Positions 43,017-50,158 of a DNA stretch of 64,000 nt are shown piece after piece. How positions within the stretch are numbered: the first letter of the stretch is position 1; the number at the start of each line of letters is the position of its first letter. Under the pieces are notes generated by a model. The model was given only the letters and a program-made list of their open reading frames with translations. It was not told where the DNA came from and made no database searches. Source of the stretch: JBKHYJ01 sp046565505 (GTDB lineage: Bacteria; Acidobacteriota; Blastocatellia; UBA7656); NCBI GenBank assembly GCA_046565505.1, contig JBKHYJ010000050.1, forward strand, positions 37,485-101,484, in the 5' to 3' direction. The translations under genes were made by a program, and so were the position numbers.

Positions 43017-43259
43017 TCACTGCTGGCACTGAATACAAGAAGTGCCGCAGGATTGAATGCATTGGTTAAATGCCCCGCAGCAGATCTCGTACGGGTTGTT
43101 ATTCAAACACTCGTTGAATTGGTTGTTACAACTGCGCAAGCAAAAACTATTGCAAGCGCGCGCCTCAGAGTGGCCCATACTGGAAAGTACAAGGAAGCCA
43201 ACCATCAGCACTAGGGTGAGCAACCTAATTGTGAGATTTCGCGTACGGCACCTCCTCAA
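43017..43259 (-). CDS. Small exported cysteine-rich protein
   Basis: The frame of up to 80 residues has a hydrophobic signal (LLTLVLMVGFLVLSSMG), then ACNSFCLRSCNNQFNECLNN, CCGAFNQCIQSCGTSCIQCQ: eleven Cys in the mature 45 residues. The start is uncertain: TTG 43259 has no ribosome site ahead, and GAGGAGG sits inside the first codons. Disulfide-bonded secretion is likely. It follows a similar gene on the same strand. Confidence 0.5.
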   Translation of the reverse strand: MRRCRTRNLTIRLLTLVLMVGFLVLSSMGHSEARACNSFCLRSCNNQFNECLNNNPYEICCGAFNQCIQSCGTSCIQCQQ

Positions 43260-43420
43260 TGCGATATGTCGATTAACGATTAATGTAGTCCTAAATTCTA
43301 ACCGTGTAAAGCAAATTTAGGTGATTGACATTACATGAAGGCGAGGGGTAGATTGCGCCCCTTAAAAAAGGAAACCGGGCATAATGCGCGGTTTCCTGCT
43401 GTTTGAATGGTAGTCTTAAC

Positions 43421-43651
43421 TTAGAAGGGGTATGAGTAGGGGCAGCCTCTGGCACAGTTAAAATACGCCGACTCGCAATCAGTACTGTTACCTCCACTAT
43501 CGATACACTCGACATACGGGCACCAGCATTTATCACAACAGGGTGGAAGCGAAGAGCAACTTGCGCTCGTTGCAGAGCCCGAGAATGTTGCTGGAACGAG
43601 CAACATTAAAAGCACGCTCGGCACTATCCACAGAGTTATACAGTTATCCAC
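43421..43651 (-). CDS. Small exported cysteine-rich protein
   Basis: The 76-residue protein has a hydrophobic signal (WIVPSVLLMLLVPATFSGSA) and a Cys-rich end: CSSLPPCCDKCWCPYVECID, then CESAYFNCARGC. The start is GTG 43651; GTG 43624 is an alternative. Its first codons overlap two DnaA-box-like sequences. It precedes the related small gene at 43259 on the same strand by 161 nt. Function unknown; toxin-like, adhesin-like or structural roles are possible. Confidence 0.5.
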   Translation of the reverse strand: MDNCITLWIVPSVLLMLLVPATFSGSATSASCSSLPPCCDKCWCPYVECIDSGGNSTDCESAYFNCARGCPYSYPF

Positions 43652-43652
43652 A
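43624..43652. promoter_or_regulatory. Two DnaA-box-like sequences in tandem
   Basis: CTATCCACA at 43624-43632 (one mismatch) and TTATCCACA at 43644-43652 (perfect to the E. coli consensus) lie 20 nt apart on the same strand, beside AT-rich DNA. They overlap the start of a small gene, so a coincidental match is possible. Confidence 0.35.
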
Positions 43653-43670
43653 GAGACAAATTCACCAATT

Positions 43671-43679
43671 TGCTATACT
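43671..43679 (+). promoter_or_regulatory. Extended -10 promoter for the ncRNA
   Basis: TGCTATACT is an extended -10 element (TGn before TATACT). No clear -35 is present. It lies about 30 nt upstream of the structured RNA. Confidence 0.5.
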
Positions 43680-43685
43680 GAAGAT

Positions 43686-43812
43686 ACAAAAGAATACCGT
43701 CTAATGACGGGGCGCTATAAGGAAGCAGAAGACCGTTAAGGTGCTTCCACCGAGCAAGAAAGTCCGAAAGGATTAGTAAGGTTCGGGGTAGCGCCTCAGC
43801 GGTTTTCTTTTG
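43686..43812 (+). ncRNA. Structured RNA, family not recognised
   Basis: A closing stem pairs GGGGCGCTA (43709-43717) with TAGCGCCTC (43789-43797). Inside are a GGAAGC/GCTTCC hairpin and a TCC-GAAA-GGA tetraloop hairpin within a CCGA/TCGG stem, so a multibranched fold forms. The downstream TTTTCTTTT may end the transcript. It has a promoter-like sequence upstream and no coding frame. I tested tmRNA, SRP RNA, RNase P and common riboswitches by memory and none matched. Confidence 0.55.
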
Positions 43813-43828
43813 CTAAACAACCATCAGA

Positions 43829-43977
43829 GGCTCTTGGTAGCTCCTCGTAAGGAAATGATTCTCTTTTGGGGGAAAAGTTTACAGCTGGGATATGTCTAAA
43901 TTGCTCCGATAGGGCATATTCTTCCCCCACAAGAGAGTCATTTACCTAAATCAGAAGCTCCCCCTATTGAGAGCCAT
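43829..43977 (+). ncRNA. Long imperfect hairpin, 6S-like in shape
   Basis: AAATGATTCTCTTTTGGGGG near 43854 pairs with the stretch around 43922-43943 over about 22 bp with few mismatches. A GGCTCT/AGAGCC stem closes the outer end, leaving large internal loops, and GATATG/CATATT forms the tip. The rod-with-bubble shape resembles 6S RNA but the sequence does not prove it. It could instead be an inverted repeat of another kind. Confidence 0.4.
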
Positions 43978-44046
43978 CGCCTATCTTCGCGCTAATAACC
44001 TCCTGACCTCAGATGACGTTTTGGAGAAGCTTGTCACCATAACGTC

Positions 44047-44081
44047 GCCGGCCCGGAAGTGAGAACTTCCGGGCCGGCTTT
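44047..44081 (+). terminator. Strong rho-independent terminator
   Basis: GCCGGCCCGGAAGT (44047-44060) pairs perfectly with ACTTCCGGGCCGGC (44065-44078) around loop GAGA, followed by TTTAAG. It would end the ncRNA region on the plus strand and could end tRNA-Glu read on the other strand. Confidence 0.75.
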
Positions 44082-44101
44082 AAGTGCAAGTAATTAAAAG
44101 G

Positions 44102-44174
44102 TGACTCGTACGGGATTTGAACCCGTGTTACCGCCGTGAAAGGGCGGTGTCCTAGGCCCCTAGACGAACGAGTC
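44102..44174 (-). tRNA. tRNA-Glu (TTC)
   Basis: On the minus strand the cloverleaf is complete: acceptor GACTCGT/ACGAGTC, anticodon stem CCGCC/GGCGG with loop CTTTCAC (anticodon TTC), T stem ACGGG/CCCGT with TTCAAAT loop. CCA is not encoded. Confidence 0.93.
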
Positions 44175-44573
44175 AAAACAGAAGGATGAAGGCGAAGGGT
44201 AAATCACCTTGAGGGAGTCAATCTCATTTTTCATCCTCACAGAGTGAGCCGCGGAGGAGCCAGACTCCCGACACGCTGGTTAAAAGCTAACAGCGGGTCC
44301 ACGGCGAAAGGTAATCATAAACAAACTCATAATATTTTTGCAAGGAAGGAGCACGCACAAGCTCAGAGTTGTCTACTTCCTGCTTTCTAAACATTGTCTA
44401 AACTGATTTGCATTTTAAGTTACTGATCAGTCAGTAAGGAACCAGCAGCACGAAGCCCACTCCAATGATTCATGGCGCGAGAAAGTAGTTACCTATAGGA
44501 CTCGCGATTATGTCTGAAGTTTTAGGACCCGGCCGCAGGCCGCGCCTGACGCAAAGGGAAAATATCCCGTAAC
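44175..44573. other. Intergenic region after tRNA-Glu
   Basis: About 400 nt without a supported gene; it contains the probable promoter of tRNA-Glu. No repeat or RNA gene recognised. Confidence 0.35.
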
Positions 44574-44623
44574 GCAATTGTAAGATAACTGTTATCTCAC
44601 CCCTGCCTGGTACTTCATATAAT
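44574..44623 (+). promoter_or_regulatory. Promoter/operator module, copy 1 (first GAF kinase)
   Basis: GCAATTGTA is followed by the dyad AGATAACTGTTATCT at 44583-44597 and TATAAT at 44618-44623. The dyad centre is 28 bp before the -10. A second copy with the same layout lies at 49762, although its dyad sequence differs. Confidence 0.6.
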
Positions 44624-44641
44624 GACTTCAGGAGGCGAACA

Positions 44642-44815
44642 ATGAATACAGAACATGCAACAGGTGCTCGCAGCAAAGGCCGTATAAGTCAGTGGGCGCG
44701 TTTCCGTGAGCGCAGGATTATTCTCGTGGACCTGGGCGCGGATCTTTGGTCGAGGGGGCCGCCGGCAGATAAAAATGACCAGCGCCACACATGCGCAAGG
44801 TGCCGTATGCGTTAG
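44642..44815 (+). CDS. Short leader-like ORF, MNTEH family, copy 1
   Basis: The 57-residue frame starts MNTEHATGARSKGRISQW and ends CARCRMR; AGGAGG lies 6 nt upstream of ATG 44642. It shares the first five residues and ribosome site with the frame at 49835, and each follows the paired promoter. It may be a leader peptide or a small regulator. The rest of the two proteins does not align. Confidence 0.45.
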   Translation: MNTEHATGARSKGRISQWARFRERRIILVDLGADLWSRGPPADKNDQRHTCARCRMR

Positions 44816-44884
44816 CAAAAAATCTTGCGCGTAATCAAAAACCCTTGATCGCCGGCGGTAAGCGCTGATTACAGGAGGCCAGAC

Positions 44885-45064
44885 ATGGAACTCAGGAAAC
44901 CAGGTCGCGGGACGAACAAATCAATCTACGCGCATGGTGGCGGGCTTGGCGGGTACTGCTTAACTGTATTTGAAAAACAGGTCCGGGAGGGTCTGATCAT
45001 CCCCCCCTTCTCCTTCGAGATGGAGCGTGACATAATCCTGTACGCCGCGAGGGCGTTCACGTAG
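44885..45064 (+). CDS. Hypothetical protein, 59 aa
   Basis: AGGAGG is placed 6 nt before ATG 44885. The protein reads MELRKPGRGTNKSIYAHGGG, then FEKQVREGLIIPPFSFEMER; no family is recognised. It lies between the leader ORF and the first GAF kinase, in the same direction. Confidence 0.45.
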   Translation: MELRKPGRGTNKSIYAHGGGLGGYCLTVFEKQVREGLIIPPFSFEMERDIILYAARAFT

Positions 45065-45150
45065 CGGCCTGCCACAGTCGCCTTAAAACGCTCGATGCGA
45101 GATAATCTACCGCCACATAGAGTTTGCTCCCGTAAAGCATAGGCGTCGAG

Positions 45151-48100
45151 ATGAAGAAATCGGAAATACCTGTACTTTTGATTCATGCAGGATTGAGCCA
45201 ATGTGAAAAGGTAGTAGATTTTCTCCGAGATTACTGTTTCTACCGCGTGGACACCGCTACGGATGCTGAAAAAGCGCTCGACCTCGCCGCCAGTCATGTG
45301 GACTCCCATCATTTAGCACTCGTTGACTTCGGCCTGACCGCGGGCGGAGGCGAAAGGCCCGGCCGTATAGCGATTGACCTGATCCGAAAGATCAAGGCCG
45401 AGTCGCCCGATACGGAAATAATAGCCTTTCTTGCCGCCGACCCCGCCGGCGTTGACGAGGCCTTACATGCGGGCGTATTTCGCTGCCTGGCGGAACCCAT
45501 CAACTTCTCAGAGCTAGCCACCGTTATGCGACAAGCCCTTGAGCACCGGGAGTTAAAAATGCAGGCGCAAGAAAATCAAGCCCTCGAACAATTGATGCAA
45601 GCCAGCGCGGGCCTGCTGGCCGGGCAGAGTGAAGAAGCCGTCCTTGATTGCAGCCTGAAGGCCATCGGAATCCTGGCCTTTGACCGCGCGCGGCTCTACC
45701 TTTTATCTGATGACAAAGAGTTCCTCGTATGTAAGGCGCAGTCGGGCATGCCCGATAACTACGTCGGCCAAAAGTGGCCTGTCGCGGACAGTAAGAGCCT
45801 ACAGATTCTTTTGAGGGAGCAGCGCGCCATTGTATTTAAGTACGCGGGCGGAGACCCGTGGCCTCCCGGCGACCTGCTTAATGATGATGGCGGCGGCGAA
45901 TGCGGGCTTGTTCCACTGCTGTCGCGCGGGGAGCTGATCGGGCAACTGTCCGTTGATAATAAAGTCAGCCGCCGCCCGATTCTGGAGCGTAACCTGCGCA
46001 CCCTTTCCACCTTCGCCTCACACACGGCCGCCGCAATAGAGAACGCGCGGCTGCTGGCCGGCGTCGAGAGGCGCGCGCACAATCTCTCGGCCGTCCTGAA
46101 AGCTTTGTCCTCAATCGGCTCCTCGCTCGACCTGGGTGAGGCTATGAAATCTGCCTGCCGCGCCGCCGTGGAGTTACTGGGCGTGGACCATAGCGGGTTG
46201 GTGCTCTTCGCGCCCGACCTCAAAACAGGCCCTGTGAGCGCCGAGCACCCGGAAAATCTGGGGGCGCGAAATCTCGAGATACCTTTGTGGCGAGTCCCGA
46301 CCGAAGAACAGTTAATACATTCCCGAGAGCCTGTCATCATAAGCGACGTCGCCGGCGACGCCTCCCTGGGCCCTGTCCGCGATATCCTCGTCGGGCTGGG
46401 CGTGTGCTCGATCTTAATTGTGCCAATCGTAATAAAAGGCGATGTGGTCGGCTCATTCAGCCTGGACTCGCTCGACCGCAAGCGCGTATTCGCGAATGAA
46501 GACGTCGAGCTGTGTAAAGTTTTCGCGTCCCATGTCGCGGTGGCTATAAATAACGCACAACTCTTTCGGCGGGCCAGGCGGGAGGTGAGAAAACTCACTG
46601 CGCTCAGGCAAACGACTCTTGCAATCAATTCGACGCTCAGCCGCACGACCCTGCTCAGAAATATCATCCGCTCGGCCGTGAGGCTGCTCGGGGCTAAAAG
46701 CGGCGGGCTGTACCAGTACTTCCCCGAGCACCGCAAGTTGGTCGTCATAGCCGATTACAACCGCCCCGGCCACCTCAATAAAGCGTTGGGCCTCGGCGAA
46801 GGCATGGCGGGAAAACTCATCGAAAGGGGCGAGCTTTCCATGATCATACCTGACTATGCCAAATGGGAAGGCCGCACGCACATATACGACGATACGCAGC
46901 CCTTCGGCGCGGTCGTCAGTGTCCCTTTGAAATGGAAGAAGCAGGTGACCGGGGTGCTCTACGTTGACGACGCGGTGGGGAGAGAATTCGACGACGACGA
47001 CGCCCGCCTCCTGGGCCTGTTTGCCGACCAGGCCGCGCTGGCCCTGTCGAACGCCCAGTTGATTGCCAAAGACGAAGAGAAGCTGAGACGCCTGGAGAAA
47101 CTCTCGCAGGCGACGACGGGGGTGATGAGGGCGACGACCCTCGATGACCGCCTGAAATTGATCGTCAGGCACACGGCGGAAATACTGGAGGCGGACGTGT
47201 GCGGGGCTTATCTATTTAAGGAGGATGGCCGCACGCGCTTCGAGGCGTTTTATGGCCCCGACGAGCGCCTGGGCGGGCCGTCCGGGCCAATTCCCGGCGG
47301 ACCCCAGGACGCGGCAGCCGCCGGCGGGGCGGCTGAAGGCTTTATAGTCTCGAATGAGGGCCGTTCAGTACTCGCCGTTGACCTGAAACATAAAAAGGAG
47401 GGTGAGGAAGAAAGGCTCGTCGGGCGTCTGTACGTCAGCAATAAGAAGAGTGAGAAGGACGGCGGCATGCCGTCCGCCGGCTTTTCCAGAGAAGACGAGT
47501 GGATACTGAACATACTGGCGGACGCGGCCGTCGTCGCGATTGAAAATGCGGAGCTCGTGCAGGAGGTCAGCAAGCGCAACGCGCACCTGGAGCTTCTCCT
47601 CGGGGTCAGCAATGCGTTATCTCAGGCGGGGGATTTGGCGGGGGGGCTACAGTACCTTGCGGAGATGCTGGCCTCCGTGCTGTCACATTCGTTCTGCCGC
47701 ATACTCCTCATAGGGGAGGACGCGTCCTCGCTTAAAATGACTGCCGCCTATTATAGCCCGCAACAGTGCAGAGGCGTGCCTTCGGGCACCGGCGATCAGG
47801 AAACCGTCATGATGTCGGAGTGGCCCTGCCTGTATGAATTGCTCCGTAAGGGCGAGCCGGAAGTGCTCAGGCACGCCGGGCAGGCGTCCGGGCAGAGTCT
47901 AATAAGATTCTCTGAGAGGCTGGGGCTCGGGGCACCAATCCAGTCACTTCTTATCGTGCCGCTGAAGATAGAAGGCAGGCTGGTGGGGATGTTTGATTTG
48001 GGAGACGTGATCGACAAAGGCGTGAATCCGTTTGCCGACGAAGAAATAGAGATGGTCAAGGCCATAGCCGCGCAGGCCACCGCTTTGATAGACCGCATGC

Positions 48101-49593
48101 GCCGCAACGCGGAACGCGAGAACCTGCATAAGGCGGCCCAGGCCATGTCGCGCTTCTTCGAGCTGGGGGACGTATTACGCCCGGTCGTGTCCAGCGTGAA
48201 AGACGCGCTGGGCGCTGATTCCGTCGCGGTATTGCCCTATGACGAAGGCATAGACATGTTCATTCCTGCGGGAGTGACTTTGCTATCCATAATAGCGAAT
48301 CAGGCATCCATAGCCATCAGAACCGCTGAGCAATGCGAGGCCATCAAGAGACGGAGCGCCTACCTCGACGCGCTTTGCAGGGCGGGCAAAGCCATCACGG
48401 CCTCTTTCGGCTCCGGGCGCAAGCAGGTCTTGGGCCGCATCGTCGAGCAGGCCGTCGAGTGTCTCAAGGTGGGTAAGGGGCTGGCGGTAGCCTTCGGCAC
48501 TATACAGTTGTACAACGACGAGACGGACGAGCTGCACTTTGAAAGCGCCTTCTCGCCCGAGTACACCGAAGTGTTCGCGAGGCTCGGGGAGGTAAGATTT
48601 GTTAAGGGCGTGGGGAAGGGCCATAGGCGGGGCATAGCGGGCCGCGCGGTCCTGACGCGAGAGCCTCAGCTCGTGGGCGACGTCACGAAAGATCAAGACT
48701 ACGTAGAGTTCGACCCGCGGATGAAATCCGCCCTCTGCGTCCCGCTCCTGGACCAGGGCAAGGTCCTAGGGGTCCTCGGCATGGAGAGCGACCAGGAGAA
48801 TGGTTTTGACATGGCTGACCTCAGCACGCTGGAGGGGCTGGCCGAACTCGCCGTCATCGCCATAAGGAACGCCCAGCAGTACGACGACCTGAAAAACACC
48901 AGGGTGCTGGCGGAATCCAGAGCTGCCCTCGCCTGGATGGGGATGACCAGCAGCACGTGGCGCCATATGATTCATGGGCATGCAATTACGATAAAAGACC
49001 TGGTGGAGCTGGCCCTCTCAGACCTCGACAAGAGCTCTCTAAAGGAGGTCAGGGAAAAGCTGTCAGATATATCTGACCTGGCGATGCTGATTCAGCAGCA
49101 CCCCATCACGGCCCCGCTGTCTTCCGAAGAGGGCGTGAGGTCCATCCTCGTCAACGCGCTGCTGCGAGAAAGGATGGGCCAACTCTGGGAGCACGAGGCG
49201 TATAAATCCGTCGAGCTTCGGTTCGACTTCAGGCTGCCGGGCGCGGCGACCGTCAGGGCTAACCCCGACTGGCTAAACCGCGCGCTCGGCGTGCTGGTAG
49301 ACAATGCTATAGACGCCATGAAAGCGTCCGGCGAAAGGGTCCTCAGCGTCAGCAGCCGCGCGGCGGGCAGGGTCGCCCAGATCGAGATAAAAGACACGGG
49401 CGATGGGATCCCGTCCCACATACTCGGCAGAGTTTTGCAAAAGCCGATCGAGCACCCGAAGGGCACAAAAAAATTAGGGCTGGGGCTTTTGATGGCGCGC
49501 CTCATCGTCCAGGTTTACGGCGGCGAGCTCCGCTGTAAGGAGACCGGGCCGGCGGGGACCACTATGGTGCTCAGCCTGCCGTTGGAGGCGTGA
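45151..49593 (+). CDS. Giant sensor histidine kinase: receiver, multiple GAF, HATPase
   Basis: The 1480-residue protein starts with a receiver-like domain (residues 1-130; VDFGLTAGGG keeps an Asp). Six to seven GAF modules follow (about 160-1250), each ending in the pattern 'FAdqaAlAixNAxL'. The sixth (about 985-1065) is cut short in the middle. A phosphoacceptor-like region (AWMGMTSSTWRHMIHGHAIT, His) leads to a HATPase at about 1370-1478 with LVDNAIDAM (N box), DTGDGIP (G1) and LGLGLLMARL (G2). It would integrate several small-molecule or redox signals. No TM helix, so it is cytoplasmic. A paralogue follows at 50159. Weak ribosome site; start chosen by length. Confidence 0.88.
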   Translation: MKKSEIPVLLIHAGLSQCEKVVDFLRDYCFYRVDTATDAEKALDLAASHVDSHHLALVDFGLTAGGGERPGRIAIDLIRKIKAESPDTEIIAFLAADPAGVDEALHAGVFRCLAEPINFSELATVMRQALEHRELKMQAQENQALEQLMQASAGLLAGQSEEAVLDCSLKAIGILAFDRARLYLLSDDKEFLVCKAQSGMPDNYVGQKWPVADSKSLQILLREQRAIVFKYAGGDPWPPGDLLNDDGGGECGLVPLLSRGELIGQLSVDNKVSRRPILERNLRTLSTFASHTAAAIENARLLAGVERRAHNLSAVLKALSSIGSSLDLGEAMKSACRAAVELLGVDHSGLVLFAPDLKTGPVSAEHPENLGARNLEIPLWRVPTEEQLIHSREPVIISDVAGDASLGPVRDILVGLGVCSILIVPIVIKGDVVGSFSLDSLDRKRVFANEDVELCKVFASHVAVAINNAQLFRRARREVRKLTALRQTTLAINSTLSRTTLLRNIIRSAVRLLGAKSGGLYQYFPEHRKLVVIADYNRPGHLNKALGLGEGMAGKLIERGELSMIIPDYAKWEGRTHIYDDTQPFGAVVSVPLKWKKQVTGVLYVDDAVGREFDDDDARLLGLFADQAALALSNAQLIAKDEEKLRRLEKLSQATTGVMRATTLDDRLKLIVRHTAEILEADVCGAYLFKEDGRTRFEAFYGPDERLGGPSGPIPGGPQDAAAAGGAAEGFIVSNEGRSVLAVDLKHKKEGEEERLVGRLYVSNKKSEKDGGMPSAGFSREDEWILNILADAAVVAIENAELVQEVSKRNAHLELLLGVSNALSQAGDLAGGLQYLAEMLASVLSHSFCRILLIGEDASSLKMTAAYYSPQQCRGVPSGTGDQETVMMSEWPCLYELLRKGEPEVLRHAGQASGQSLIRFSERLGLGAPIQSLLIVPLKIEGRLVGMFDLGDVIDKGVNPFADEEIEMVKAIAAQATALIDRMRRNAERENLHKAAQAMSRFFELGDVLRPVVSSVKDALGADSVAVLPYDEGIDMFIPAGVTLLSIIANQASIAIRTAEQCEAIKRRSAYLDALCRAGKAITASFGSGRKQVLGRIVEQAVECLKVGKGLAVAFGTIQLYNDETDELHFESAFSPEYTEVFARLGEVRFVKGVGKGHRRGIAGRAVLTREPQLVGDVTKDQDYVEFDPRMKSALCVPLLDQGKVLGVLGMESDQENGFDMADLSTLEGLAELAVIAIRNAQQYDDLKNTRVLAESRAALAWMGMTSSTWRHMIHGHAITIKDLVELALSDLDKSSLKEVREKLSDISDLAMLIQQHPITAPLSSEEGVRSILVNALLRERMGQLWEHEAYKSVELRFDFRLPGAATVRANPDWLNRALGVLVDNAIDAMKASGERVLSVSSRAAGRVAQIEIKDTGDGIPSHILGRVLQKPIEHPKGTKKLGLGLLMARLIVQVYGGELRCKETGPAGTTMVLSLPLEA

Positions 49594-49761
49594 GCGGCTG
49601 CGCGCGCAGAGCGCACCCGCGGCCCCTTTGACCCGCCGCGCCGGGGCAGTTCAATCCCACATTAGTTGAATCCATCCCCTCGCCCAAGCCGCGGCACCCG
49701 CGCATGGCCGGGTGCCGCGAACTTCATGTCGTAGCGGCGTCGCCGGCCGGAAAGTGGTAAT

Positions 49762-49811
49762 GCAATTGTAAGGTGTTTGTCACCTGCCCGCGCCATGCCT
49801 CTGCGTAAAAT
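49762..49811 (+). promoter_or_regulatory. Promoter/operator module, copy 2 (second GAF kinase)
   Basis: GCAATTGTA, then dyad AGGTGTTTGTCACCT at 49771-49785, then TAAAAT at 49806-49811. Dyad centre to -10 is again 28 bp. The conserved layout with a changed dyad sequence is striking. Confidence 0.6.
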
Positions 49812-49834
49812 GGATCACTGTAAGGAGGCGGGCA

Positions 49835-50113
49835 ATGAATACAGAGCATCGAGTTAGCTTCCGCGGCAGTCAAAGGTTCGGCGGCATGTGGCGTTGCATG
49901 AAATCGTTTCACCCGCGCGCCCGCGCGGGCCGCACGAGGGGGCCTCCCGGGCCCCGCGCAGGGCGAATTTTAGGGTCTGATTTTCATCGTGATCGCTGGC
50001 GGGGAGGGGCATTTGTGATTATTATAGCTGAGCCTACGGCTCAGGAATCGCCTCGGGTTAATCAAGAGGCCGGACCATCCAAAAATAGCATCAATAACAC
50101 AATATTGAGCTAG
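49835..50113 (+). CDS. Short leader-like ORF, MNTEH family, copy 2
   Basis: AAGGAGG precedes ATG 49835. The frame starts MNTEHRVSFRGSQRFGGM and is 92 codons, rich in Arg/Pro/Gly and probably disordered. It resembles copy 1 only at its first five residues. It stops 45 nt before the second GAF kinase. Confidence 0.35.
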   Translation: MNTEHRVSFRGSQRFGGMWRCMKSFHPRARAGRTRGPPGPRAGRILGSDFHRDRWRGGAFVIIIAEPTAQESPRVNQEAGPSKNSINNTILS

Positions 50114-50158
50114 AGGTATCACAACACCAGCGAAAGGACTTGGTCTAATAAGGCGTAG

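Noticed and set aside
43686..43812. RNase P, tmRNA or SRP RNA
   Set aside because: Conserved core sequences of these RNAs, as I remember them, are not present.
43829..43977. Firm 6S RNA call
   Set aside because: Shape is suggestive but sequence and full closing stem are not convincing.
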